Source: Alphaproteobacteria bacterium
GTDB taxonomy: Bacteria; Pseudomonadota; Alphaproteobacteria; UBA2966
Assembly: GCA_030740435.1 (NCBI GenBank)
Contig: JASLXG010000149.1
Location: 1-51,435 of the forward strand
Reading direction: 5' to 3'
Length of the DNA stretch: 51,435 nt
The position numbers and the translations under genes were made by a program. The notes below the pieces were generated by a model. The model was given only the letters and a program-made list of their open reading frames with translations. It searched no databases and was not told where the DNA came from. Positions 7,890-16,095 of the stretch are shown piece by piece; position 1 is the stretch's first letter, and each line of letters starts with the position of its first letter.

Positions 7890-9229
7890 CCGGCCGGCTC
7901 AGCCATTTTCTGTTCGGCCCCCAGCTTGCCGGCCAGCCTCCCGAACGCGTGCTCCAGGCCATCGCGGCGGCCCGCGGCCAGAGCGAGATCCTGATCGGCT
8001 GGGTACAGCTCGGCGTCGTGGCCGCCTTCGGCACGCTCTATGCCCTGGCGCCCAAGACCTTCGAGCCCGACGCCGAGTTCGTGCCGGTACCCTGGGCGCT
8101 GGGCCTCTATCTGGGATTCACGCTGCTGCGCTTGGCGTTGGCTTATCGCCGTACCCTGCCGGGCTGGTTCCTGGCGCTCTCGGTAATCATCGACATGGCC
8201 TTGCTGATGGGCCTGATCTGGAGCTTCCACATCCAGTACATGCAGCCGGCGGCGATCTTCCTCAAGGCGCCGACGCTGCTTTACGTTTTCATTTTCATAG
8301 CGCTCCGGGCGCTGCGTTTCGAGCCCGGCCTGGTGCTGCTGGCCGGTGCCGCCGGGGCAGTGGGCTGGCTCGGGCTGGTGCTGGCGGTGCTAGGGAGCGG
8401 CAGCGAGGTGACGCGGGATTACGTCCATTACCTGACCTCGAATAGCGTGCTGGTGGGCGCCGAGTTCGACAAGGTGATCTCGATCGCCGCCGTGACACTG
8501 ATCCTGGCGCTGGCCATCGAGCGTGCCAACCGGTTGTTGGCCCGGGCCGCCAGCCAACAGGCGGCGGCCGCGGACTTGTCGCGCTTTTTCGCCCCCGACG
8601 TGGCGCGCCAGATCACCGAGGCCGAGGAACGCATCGAGCCGGGCCACGGCAGCGAGCTCGAGATCGCCGTCTTGATGATCGACATCCGCGGCTTCACGGC
8701 GTTCTCCGCCGCCGCCGCCGCGGCGGACGACGTGATGGCGCTGCTGGCCGAATACCAGCGCCGCTTGGCACCGGTCATCCGGCGCCACCAGGGAAGCATC
8801 GACAAGTTCCTGGGCGACGGCATCATGGCCACTTTCGGGGCCGCGCCGCGCACCGACGCTTACGCCGCCGACGCCGTGCGGGCGGTCGACGAGCTGCTGG
8901 CGGTGGCCGCCGACTGGCAGGCCGAGCGCGCCGCGTTGGGCCACCCGCCCTTGGGCATCAACGCCGCCCTGGCCGTGGGGCCGGTGATCTTCGGCGCCGT
9001 CGGCGACGAGCGCCGGCTGGAGTACACCGTCATCGGCGAGCCGGTGAACCTGGCGGCCAAGCTCGAGAAACACAACAAGACCGCCAGCGTGAGGGCGCTG
9101 ACGACCAAGAATTCGTATGCCCAGGCCCAGGCCCAAGGGTATCGGCCACCGGCCGCCAAGGCGGAACTTCCGGGCAGCACCATCGAAGGCTTGACCGAGC
9201 CCGTCGATTTGATCGTCCTGGGCGATTAG
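7886..9229 (+). CDS. membrane-anchored class III adenylate cyclase
   Basis: The 447-residue protein has about five to six hydrophobic segments between residues 35 and 212, then a short linker helix, then a class III cyclase domain (about 258-440). Metal-binding Asp266 (LMIDIRGFT) and Asp311 (DKFLGDG) are present, and Lys307 fits the adenine-specifying lysine. The transition-state motif normally written N-x-x-x-R reads NLAAKLE here (N388, K392), so the arginine is replaced by lysine. Product is probably cAMP. No HAMP or GAF domain is visible; the membrane part may be the sensor. It overlaps the methyltransferase by 4 bp. Confidence 0.87.
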   Translation: MTGRLSHFLFGPQLAGQPPERVLQAIAAARGQSEILIGWVQLGVVAAFGTLYALAPKTFEPDAEFVPVPWALGLYLGFTLLRLALAYRRTLPGWFLALSVIIDMALLMGLIWSFHIQYMQPAAIFLKAPTLLYVFIFIALRALRFEPGLVLLAGAAGAVGWLGLVLAVLGSGSEVTRDYVHYLTSNSVLVGAEFDKVISIAAVTLILALAIERANRLLARAASQQAAAADLSRFFAPDVARQITEAEERIEPGHGSELEIAVLMIDIRGFTAFSAAAAAADDVMALLAEYQRRLAPVIRRHQGSIDKFLGDGIMATFGAAPRTDAYAADAVRAVDELLAVAADWQAERAALGHPPLGINAALAVGPVIFGAVGDERRLEYTVIGEPVNLAAKLEKHNKTASVRALTTKNSYAQAQAQGYRPPAAKAELPGSTIEGLTEPVDLIVLGD

Positions 9230-9284
9230 GGATACTGCGCCTATCATAGCCCGACCCCGTTCCGTACCAGCAAGGAGCCCCCCC

Positions 9285-10049
9285 GTGAGTTATGCCAATG
9301 TCGAAATCGAATCCCGCGGCACTGTCGCCATCGTGCGCTTCGACCGCAAGCAGAACCTCAACGCCTTCAACCAGGAACTGATCCTCGAGCTCACCGACGT
9401 GGCGCGGAGCTTCCAGGACGACACCGAGACCAGGGCCATCGTGCTCTCGGGCGCCGCCGACGGCTTTTCCGCCGGAGCCGATCTGCGCGACGCCAAGAGC
9501 TGGGAGAAGCTCGACAACGACGTGGCGCTGCGCCAGCGCTTCTACCGCGGCGTCAAGCTTTGCAAGGCCTGGGAAGAGTTGCCCCAGATCACCGTGGCGG
9601 CCATGGAAAAGTTGAGCGTCGGTGCCGGCGTGGCCCTGGCGCTGGCCTGCGACTGGCGGGTGCTGGCGCGTGACGCATTTTTGTATGTGCCCGAGGTTAA
9701 GATCGGCCTCAATCTGCAATGGAGCGCGCTGCCCCGCCTGATCACCCTGGTCGGCCCGGCCCGGGCCAAGCGCATCGTTATTCTCTGTGAGCGCATGGGC
9801 GCCGAACAGGCCCTCGACTGGGGCCTGGTGGACGAGTTGAGCGACCCCGGCGCCAGCACCGAAGGCGCGCTCGCCCTGGCCGAGGCGGCCGCCAGCATGC
9901 CCCACGCCACCGTCTGCATGATCAAGGAGGCGGTCAACGCCACGGCCAACGCGCTCAATCACGTCTCGGCCTACGCCGACGCCGACCTGAGTCAGTTGAC
10001 GGCCGGCTTCCAGGACGCCATCCAGGCCCGCGAAACCTTTGCCGACTGA
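9285..10049 (+). CDS. enoyl-CoA hydratase/isomerase family protein
   Basis: A 254-residue crotonase-fold protein. The oxyanion-hole segments are FSAGADLRD near 62-70 and KLSVGAGVALALACDW near 108-123. One catalytic glutamate candidate lies in VPEVKIGLNLQ. The second (usually in a PxxGGxxRL context) is not obvious because the stretch reads NLQWSALPRL. Hydratase, isomerase or hydrolase activity therefore cannot be told apart. An AAGGAG site precedes the GTG at 9285. The FAH-family gene follows 18 bp later, so the pair may act together on an acyl-CoA or a beta-keto acid. Confidence 0.85.
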   Translation: MSYANVEIESRGTVAIVRFDRKQNLNAFNQELILELTDVARSFQDDTETRAIVLSGAADGFSAGADLRDAKSWEKLDNDVALRQRFYRGVKLCKAWEELPQITVAAMEKLSVGAGVALALACDWRVLARDAFLYVPEVKIGLNLQWSALPRLITLVGPARAKRIVILCERMGAEQALDWGLVDELSDPGASTEGALALAEAAASMPHATVCMIKEAVNATANALNHVSAYADADLSQLTAGFQDAIQARETFAD

Positions 10050-10067
10050 CACGAAAGGAACCGCAAA

Positions 10068-10919
10068 ATGCGTCTTGCCTCATTCATCAAGGACGACACC
10101 GCTTCCTACGGCATCGTCAGAGACGACGGCATCGTCGATGCCGGGCGGCGGCTGGGAGCGAACCTGCCGACGCTGCGCCAAGCCCTCGGGGACCTCGACC
10201 AAGTGCCCGCGCTGGCCGGCGAGGCCGCCGACTTCGCCCTCGCCGACGTCCAACTCCTGCCGCCGATCCCCGACCCCCACAGGCTGCTGTGCATCGGCGT
10301 CAACTACCGTAAGCACGTCGAGGAAGTGGGCCACGAGGTGCCGGACTATCCTTCCATCTTCGCCCGTTGCCTCGACAGCATCGTCGGCCACGGCGCCGAC
10401 CTGGTGCGCCCGACAGCCTCCAGGCAATACGATTTCGAGGGCGAATTCGCCATCGTCATAGGCAGCGGCGGGCGCCACATCCCGGCCGAAAAGGCCTACG
10501 ACCATGTGGCCGGCTATACCTGCTTCCTCGACGGCTCGATCCGCGACTTCCAGTTCCACACGCCGACCCCCCACGCCAGCAAGAACTTCTGGCGCTCGGG
10601 CGCCTGCGGCCCCTGGATGGTAACCCGCGAGGCCATGCCCGAACCGCCTGAGCTCACCCTGACGACGCGCCTCAATGGCGAAGTGATGCAGCAAAGCGGC
10701 GTCGCCGACCTGATCTTCGACGTGCCGGAACTGATCGCCTATCTTTCCACCGTGGCGCCCCTCTACCCCGGCGACATCATCAGCACCGGAACCCCCAGCG
10801 GCGTCGGCCTGGCCCTCGACCCACAGGTCTGGATGAAGGCCGGCGACACCATCGAGGTCGAGATCACTGGCATCGGAACCTTGAAGAACTGCGTGGTCGA
10901 CGAGGCGGATTTGGCCTGA
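10068..10919 (+). CDS. fumarylacetoacetate hydrolase family protein
   Basis: The 283-residue protein has the FAH C-terminal fold: CIGVNYRKHVEE, then metal-binding glutamates in YDFEGEFAIVIG, an acidic FLDGSIRDFQ, and the late motifs DIISTGTPSGVG and AGDTIEVEI. Members hydrolyse or decarboxylate beta-diketo or 2-oxo acids, for example acylpyruvates or 2-hydroxyhepta-2,4-diene-1,7-dioate; the exact substrate is not determinable. AAAGGAACC precedes the ATG. It ends 7 bp before the convergent GST gene. It is likely an operon with the enoyl-CoA hydratase. Confidence 0.87.
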   Translation: MRLASFIKDDTASYGIVRDDGIVDAGRRLGANLPTLRQALGDLDQVPALAGEAADFALADVQLLPPIPDPHRLLCIGVNYRKHVEEVGHEVPDYPSIFARCLDSIVGHGADLVRPTASRQYDFEGEFAIVIGSGGRHIPAEKAYDHVAGYTCFLDGSIRDFQFHTPTPHASKNFWRSGACGPWMVTREAMPEPPELTLTTRLNGEVMQQSGVADLIFDVPELIAYLSTVAPLYPGDIISTGTPSGVGLALDPQVWMKAGDTIEVEITGIGTLKNCVVDEADLA

Positions 10920-10926
10920 TTGGCGG

Positions 10927-11556
10927 CTAAAGCGCCGCACTCGGCCGCGCACTCACCGCTTCATACCAGCGCTGGGCGTTGGCGGCACCGTCGGGGATGC
11001 CCATCTTGAGCCAGCGGGCGAAGTCGACCACCACCAAGAGGTCGATATCGGCCACCGAGAAACTGTCGCCGGCGACGAAGGGTTTTGTTCCGATCATGTC
11101 GTCGACGGTATCCAGGAAGCGCTCTACCCGCAGCCTGCCGCGCTCGGCCAGTTCGGGGATTTGTTGGTAGCCGTGGGGGCCCGTCAGCGCCCGCCCCGCC
11201 ATGGGCTTGGCGACGTTGCGCAAGGCCTCGCCCATGGCCGCCATGCCGTCCGTCTCGATGCGCCACTGCCAGTTGGCGATCAGGCCTTTTTCCAGGGGCG
11301 TGCTGCCCATCAGCGGCGGTTCCGGGTGCGCCGCCTCGAGGTAGTGCCAGATGGCCACCGTGTTGGTAAGCGTGGTGCCGTCGTCGAGCACCAGTACCGG
11401 CAGCGTGCAATAGGGGTTGATGGCCTGGAACTCGGGCGCCATCTGCTCACCGTCGCGGATGCTGATTTCCACCGTCTCGGTGTCCAAACCCTTCTCGGCG
11501 ATGAAGATGCGGGCGCGGCGCGGCGAGGGGGCGGTACTGCAGTCATAGAATTTCAT
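10927..11556 (-). CDS. glutathione S-transferase family protein
   Basis: A 209-residue two-domain GST. The thioredoxin-like N-domain starts MKFYDCSTAPSPRRARIFIA (catalytic Ser/Cys candidates at 6-7 and 11) and has cis-proline in CTLPVLVLDDG near 55-65. The helical C-domain includes the conserved SFSVADIDLL N-capping motif. Detoxification, isomerase or haloacid roles are possible. The frame is open above to 11883, but the ATG at 11556 has AAGGAG at good spacing and is the natural N-terminus. It lies 16 bp after tyrC, at the tail of the aromatic operon. Confidence 0.88.
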   Translation of the reverse strand: MKFYDCSTAPSPRRARIFIAEKGLDTETVEISIRDGEQMAPEFQAINPYCTLPVLVLDDGTTLTNTVAIWHYLEAAHPEPPLMGSTPLEKGLIANWQWRIETDGMAAMGEALRNVAKPMAGRALTGPHGYQQIPELAERGRLRVERFLDTVDDMIGTKPFVAGDSFSVADIDLLVVVDFARWLKMGIPDGAANAQRWYEAVSARPSAAL

Positions 11557-11572
11557 GGTTCCGATCTCCTTC

Positions 11573-12511
11573 TCAAATCCCGCCGTTCTCATCGGGCTTG
11601 GGCTTGGGCACCTCGGCCTGGCCGGCGGCGATGACCTCTCGGCGGATGCGCCGGGTACGAATAAAGAGCTTTTCCAGCACCTCGCCCTCGCCCCAGCGGA
11701 TGGCGCGCTGCAGCGCCGCCAGGTCCTCGTTGAAGCGGCCCAGCACCTCCAGCACGGCGTCCTTGTTGTTGACGAAGACGTCGCGCCACATGACCGGGTC
11801 CGAGGCGGCGATGCGGGTGAAGTCGTGAAAGCCACCGCCGGCGTACTTGACCACCTCGGAGCCCGAGACCGAGCCCAGGTCATCGGCCGTGCCGACGATG
11901 TTGTAGGCGATCAGGTGGGGCAGGTGCGAGGTTACCGCCAGCACCAGGTCGTGGTGCTTGGCGTCCATGATCTCGACGTTGGAGCCGGCCCGGCGCCAGA
12001 ATTCGGCGACCTTGTCCACCGCCGCTTCGTCGCAGCCCGGCGTCGGCGTCAGGATGCACCAGTGATTCTCGAAAAGCGAGGCAAACCCCGCCTCGGGCCC
12101 GGAATGTTCGGTGCCGGCCACCGGGTGGGCGGGCACGAAATGCACGCCTTCGGGCATGTGCGGCGCCACGGCGTCGATTACGGCCTGCTTGACCGAACCC
12201 ACGTCGCTGACGATGGCACCGGCTGCCAGGCCGGGCGCCAATTGCCGGGCGATATCGCCGCAAACGCCTACGGGCGTGCAGATGACCACCAGATCGGCGC
12301 CGGCCGCGGCTTGGGCCGGATCGTCGCTGGTGCTGTCGACGATGCCGAGCTCGGTTACCGTGTCCAGCGACGCCTGGCTTTTGGCGCAGCCCACGACATG
12401 GCCGGCCAGGCCATCGCGCTTGATCAGCCGGGCCAAGGAGGAGCCGATCAGGCCGACGCCGATCAGGGCGACGCGTTCAAACAGCGGCACCGGCGAGGCG
12501 GGATCGCTCAC
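11573..12511 (-). CDS. tyrC: prephenate/arogenate dehydrogenase
   Basis: Oxidatively decarboxylates prephenate or arogenate toward tyrosine. The 312-residue protein has an N-terminal Rossmann GVGLIG (18-23), the prephenate-binding segment AHPVAGTEHSG (128-138) and the helical dimerisation C-domain with SHLPHLIAYN. There is no fused chorismate mutase or ACT domain, as in the single-function TyrC/TyrA class. The start is GTG at 12511, four bases after the hisC stop; the SD is weak, so coupling is likely. The order CM, HisC-type, TyrC is a known alphaproteobacterial arrangement. Confidence 0.92.
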   Translation of the reverse strand: MSDPASPVPLFERVALIGVGLIGSSLARLIKRDGLAGHVVGCAKSQASLDTVTELGIVDSTSDDPAQAAAGADLVVICTPVGVCGDIARQLAPGLAAGAIVSDVGSVKQAVIDAVAPHMPEGVHFVPAHPVAGTEHSGPEAGFASLFENHWCILTPTPGCDEAAVDKVAEFWRRAGSNVEIMDAKHHDLVLAVTSHLPHLIAYNIVGTADDLGSVSGSEVVKYAGGGFHDFTRIAASDPVMWRDVFVNNKDAVLEVLGRFNEDLAALQRAIRWGEGEVLEKLFIRTRRIRREVIAAGQAEVPKPKPDENGGI

Positions 12512-12515
12512 CGGC

Positions 12516-13670
12516 TTAATCCGGGTTGCTGGCCGGGTAGCTGGCCAGCGCCTCGAGCACGGCCCGGGTTTCTTCCTCCGAGCCCACCGAGACGCGCAGG
12601 AAATCGCCCAGCCCGTAGCCCCCCATGCCGCGCACCAGCACGCCGCGGCCGATCAGGTGGCGGTTGAGGTCGTCGGCGGCGCCGCCGTCACGGCTGCCCA
12701 CCATGACGAAGTTGGCGACGCTGGGGATGACGCGAAAGCCCAGCGCCTTGGCCTCGTTTTCCAGCCAGGGCCGCCACTGGTCGTTGTGCCGCCGGGCACG
12801 TTCGAGGAATTCCTGATCGCCGAGCGCCGCGATGCCGGCGGCCTGGGCCGGCGCCGTGACGTTGAAGGGCCCGCGCACCCGGTTAAGCACGTCGATCACC
12901 GCCGCCGGGCCGTAACACCAGCCCAGCCTCAGCGCCGCCAGGCCGTAGGCCTTGGAGAAGGTCCGCGTCATGACCACATTCTCGGCCGCCCCGACCAACT
13001 CCAGGCCGGCGCTGTAATCCTCGGCGCCGACGAACTCGGCATAGGCCGAATCGACAACGAACAGCACGTTGCTCGGCAGGCCGGCGTGCAGCCGGCGCAC
13101 CTCGTCGGCCGTGATGTAGGTGCCGGTGCAGTTGGGATTGGAAAGAAAAACAATGCGGGTGCGTTCGTTGACCATCTCCAGCAGGGCGTCGACGTCGGCG
13201 GTATAGTCTTGCTCGGGCGCCGTCAGCGGCGTCGCCCCGACGCCCAGAGCGGCGATCTTGTAGACCACGAAGCCATGCCGGCTGTAGAGCACCTCGTCGC
13301 CCGGGCCGGCGTAGGCCGACACCAAAAGCCCCAGCAACTCGTCCGAGCCGTCGCCGCAGACGATGCGCTCGGCCGCGATGCCGAAGTGCGCCGCCAGCGC
13401 CTGGCGCAGCGCCACGGCGCCGCCGTCGGGATAGCGGTGCAGCTCTCCGGCCAGGGCCTGGTAGGCCTCGATGGCGGCCGGGCTGGCCCCCAGCGCCGCC
13501 TCGTTGGAGGAGAGCTTGTAGCTGCGGTTGAGGCCGGGCACCTGGGATGAGCCCGGCACGTAAGCCGCGATATCGAGAATGCCCGGGCCCGGCGCCGGCG
13601 GCCCGGGATCGCTATCGGCTTCGGGATCTGGGGCACCTGCCTCGGTGCCCCCGCTCTGGTTTTGCGTCAC
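12516..13670 (-). CDS. hisC: histidinol-phosphate/aromatic aminotransferase (HisC type)
   Basis: A PLP class I/II aminotransferase of 384 residues. The Schiff-base lysine is K240 in RTFSKAYGLAALRLGW; other family marks are SSNEAALGAS, HRYPDG, GDGSDELL and FLSNPNCTGT. Placed between chorismate mutase and tyrC, it probably transaminates prephenate or arylpyruvates as well as, or instead of, imidazole acetol phosphate. The frame runs upstream to 14309 inside the chorismate mutase gene, but the GTG at 13670 has GAGGAA just before it and two bases after the previous stop, so I take that start. The first 30 residues are an Asp/Pro/Gly-rich tail. Confidence 0.9.
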   Translation of the reverse strand: MTQNQSGGTEAGAPDPEADSDPGPPAPGPGILDIAAYVPGSSQVPGLNRSYKLSSNEAALGASPAAIEAYQALAGELHRYPDGGAVALRQALAAHFGIAAERIVCGDGSDELLGLLVSAYAGPGDEVLYSRHGFVVYKIAALGVGATPLTAPEQDYTADVDALLEMVNERTRIVFLSNPNCTGTYITADEVRRLHAGLPSNVLFVVDSAYAEFVGAEDYSAGLELVGAAENVVMTRTFSKAYGLAALRLGWCYGPAAVIDVLNRVRGPFNVTAPAQAAGIAALGDQEFLERARRHNDQWRPWLENEAKALGFRVIPSVANFVMVGSRDGGAADDLNRHLIGRGVLVRGMGGYGLGDFLRVSVGSEEETRAVLEALASYPASNPD

Positions 13671-13672
13671 GG

Positions 13673-14542
13673 CTATTCCTCGTTGCGGTAGGGGACGGCG
13701 TAGCCGCCCAGCGACACCATGCGGTCGATGCTGCCGTCGCTGGCTTCCAGGAAGTCGGCGACGCGGGCGTCGTCCTTGGCCACGAAATCGTCGATCTCGA
13801 TCAGGTAAAGTGCCTCGGGCTGGTCGCTGTCGCGTTCGCTGACGGCCAGGGCACCGCCTTCGAGCCCGATCGAGGTCAGTTGTTCGACTAGCCTGGCACG
13901 GCTGACCGGGGTCTCGGTGGCCAACACCAGCAGGCTGCGGTCCTGGCCCGTCTGCTGGCGGTCGAGGGGGGCGACGACGAAGGCACCGAGATCCTCGAAG
14001 CGGCTCGAGCGGTTCTCGACGAAGGGCAGCTTGGCGATGATGCGGGGTGCCTTGGGGGCGTCGGCGGCAAGTTGCTGCCACCAGGGCGCGGGATCGTCCT
14101 CCTGGGGCAGCGGCAGCACCGCCACGGTGCCCTCGCCCTCGGTCACGGCACGCAACACGACGGTGGGCGAGCGGTGCAGCGTCATGGCGGCGTCGGTGCC
14201 GAAGTGGGCCCGCGCCAGATCCCAGTAGCCGACCGACTTTTCGGGCGCGCAGACCGCCACCTCGAGCGGCCCCTGCAGGCGCACGAAGGCGCTCATCAAG
14301 CCACGCCACAGATCGGCCACCACGATGGCCGGCAGAACGCCGCGATGGCGGTCCAAAAGCCGGCGCAGCACCTCGGCCTCGCGGCCCGGATGCATGGCGC
14401 TCCCCCGGTCGCGCTCTGGCGGCTTGGCGGCGAGGATCTCGGTCGCCAACTCGCTACGCTCGATCAGGAGGTCGTGAACGGCATCGTCGATCGCGTCGAT
14501 GCGACGGCGAAGATCGTCGAGCGCCTTTGATTTGCTGCTCAT
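13673..14542 (-). CDS. chorismate mutase with degenerate prephenate dehydratase-like region
   Basis: A 289-residue protein. Residues 1-95 are an AroQ-type chorismate mutase: SKALDDLRRRIDAIDDAVHD, LLIERSELATEILAAKP, and a following active-site helix with GREAEVLRRLLDRH. The rest (about 90-289) resembles PheA in layout, with a periplasmic-binding-like region and an ACT-like tail, but the dehydratase TRF motif is not seen (VENRSSRFEDLG instead). Phenylpyruvate formation may be lost. It heads the aromatic operon. Promoter elements are unclear; a weak TTGACG-17-TATGGG pair lies just upstream. Confidence 0.85.
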   Translation of the reverse strand: MSSKSKALDDLRRRIDAIDDAVHDLLIERSELATEILAAKPPERDRGSAMHPGREAEVLRRLLDRHRGVLPAIVVADLWRGLMSAFVRLQGPLEVAVCAPEKSVGYWDLARAHFGTDAAMTLHRSPTVVLRAVTEGEGTVAVLPLPQEDDPAPWWQQLAADAPKAPRIIAKLPFVENRSSRFEDLGAFVVAPLDRQQTGQDRSLLVLATETPVSRARLVEQLTSIGLEGGALAVSERDSDQPEALYLIEIDDFVAKDDARVADFLEASDGSIDRMVSLGGYAVPYRNEE

Positions 14543-14883
14543 CCAGGTCGGTCCGGCGTGCGGAAATTAGGGCCCATAGTCATAGTCTCCCGAGGCGTCA
14601 AAAGCAAAGAAAACGTTGACTTTCCGGGACCTTGAACCTGGTACCCGCTTGCGCAAAAGAATGATGCCTCTGATGGCTTTGCCGGTGCCAGCGGTGGTGA
14701 CGGTGGTGGTGGCGGCGGTAGCCGCTGAAACTTGCCGCCCCATTCGGCAGCGGCGCCAATCCCCACGGCCCCTTGTCCCAAAGCAGGACGTGACCGGAGG
14801 GGAAATGCCGCCACTGTATTGCTGGGCACGGGGCGCGTTGCTACAGTCGCTCGAACGCAGGTTCGCAAGGGTGGCGGCGCGGC
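14543..14883. other. 341-bp divergent gap between aromatic operon and phnA
   Basis: No convincing gene. On the minus strand a short reading frame ends VNVFFAFDASGDYDYGP-stop (codons 14568-14621), rich in Phe and Tyr, 26 bases before the chorismate mutase start; its start would have to be a TTG. On the plus strand a frame from 14616 has a Val-rich stretch (PVPAVVTVVVAAVAAE) followed by a hairpin GCCGCTG/CAGCGGC. Either may be a coincidence of GC-rich sequence. TTGACG and TATGGG with 17-bp spacing (minus) could be the operon promoter. Confidence 0.35.
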
Positions 14884-16095
14884 ATGTCCTGGATCGAACT
14901 CAACGGCCGCTCTTACCATCGCCCCGCCGCGCCCACCGTCGTGGTTTGCCTCGACGGTAGCGAGCCCGGATACATCGAAGCCGCCGTGGCGGCGGATCTC
15001 GCGCCCTTCTTCACGGCCCTGGCGAAACGCGGCACCGAGGCCTTGGCCCAGGGCGTGATGCCCAGCTTCACCAATCCCAACAATCTCTCCATCGTCACGG
15101 GCGCGCCGCCCGACCGGCACGGTATCTCGGGCAACTATTTCCTCGATCCCGAAAGCGGCGAAGAGGTCATGATGAACGACCCCCGGTTTTTGCGCGCGCC
15201 GACGATCTTCGCCGCGGCGCAAGCCGCGGGGGCGACGCTGGCCACCGTCACCGCCAAGGACAAGCTCAGGGGGCTTTTGGCCCACGGCCTCGAGCCGGGG
15301 CCCGATGCCGTCTGCTTTTCGGCCGAGAAGGCCGACCAGGCGACCCTCGATTTCGTCGGCCAGCCCTTGCCCGATGTCTACAGCGCCGAGCTCTCGGAGT
15401 TCGTCCTGGCCGCCGGGGTGGCGCTGATGCGAGAACGCCGGCCCGAGCTGATGTACCTCTCGACCACCGACTACATTCAGCACAAGCACGCCCCCGGCAG
15501 CCCCGAGGCCAACGATTTCTACGCCATGCTGGACCATTACCTGGGTGAGCTCGACGCCCTGGGCGCCGTCATCGCCGTGACCGCCGACCACGGCATGAAG
15601 CCGAAGCACGACGAACGGGGCCGGCCCGACGTCATCTATCTGGCGGAGGAGCTGGACCAACGCCTGGGCGCCGGGCGGAGCCGGGTGATCCTGCCCATCA
15701 CCGATCCCTACGTGGTGCACCATGGCGCCCTGGGCTCCTATGCCGTGGTCTACCTCGAAAACGCCGACGGGCCGGCGGTGGCCGATTTCTTGTCGCAGCT
15801 TATGGGCATCGATCTGGTGCTTGAGCGCGAGAGGGCGGCGGCACGTTTCGAGTTGCCGCCGGACCGCTTGGGCGATCTGGTCGTGATCTCGGCCGCCGGC
15901 AAGGTCTTGGGCACGCGTGAGCGCGACCACGACCTCTCGGGCCTAGATGTTCCGCTGCGCTCGCACGGCGGCCTTTCGGAGCAAGCGGTACCGCTGCTGC
16001 TCAATCGGCCCTGCCATATTGCCGAACCCAACGAGCTCCGGAATTTCGACGCCTTCCACCTCGCGCTCAACTGCCTCCGGGAACCCAGACCATGA
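14884..16095 (+). CDS. phnA: phosphonoacetate hydrolase
   Basis: Cleaves phosphonoacetate to acetate and phosphate, a step of C-P bond catabolism. The 403-residue protein belongs to the alkaline-phosphatase superfamily. Metal and nucleophile positions are Asp24 (CLDGSE), Thr63 (SFTNPNNLS), Asp196 and His200 (STTDYIQHKHAPG), Asp235-His236 (TADHGM) and His361 (LRSHGGLSEQ). SIVTGAPP and ITDPYVVHHGALGSYA match what I recall of Pseudomonas fluorescens PhnA. No phnW/phnY or C-P lyase genes are adjacent. It overlaps the MetE-like gene by 4 bp and may form one operon through 20468. Confidence 0.92.
   Translation: MSWIELNGRSYHRPAAPTVVVCLDGSEPGYIEAAVAADLAPFFTALAKRGTEALAQGVMPSFTNPNNLSIVTGAPPDRHGISGNYFLDPESGEEVMMNDPRFLRAPTIFAAAQAAGATLATVTAKDKLRGLLAHGLEPGPDAVCFSAEKADQATLDFVGQPLPDVYSAELSEFVLAAGVALMRERRPELMYLSTTDYIQHKHAPGSPEANDFYAMLDHYLGELDALGAVIAVTADHGMKPKHDERGRPDVIYLAEELDQRLGAGRSRVILPITDPYVVHHGALGSYAVVYLENADGPAVADFLSQLMGIDLVLERERAAARFELPPDRLGDLVVISAAGKVLGTRERDHDLSGLDVPLRSHGGLSEQAVPLLLNRPCHIAEPNELRNFDAFHLALNCLREPRP

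Noticed and set aside
14616-14960. Val-rich plus-strand frame that could be an ilv-type leader
   Set aside because: No ilv genes follow, no ribosome site or terminator pair, and the Val run comes from a GGT repeat in GC-rich DNA. Kept only as a note in the gap entry.
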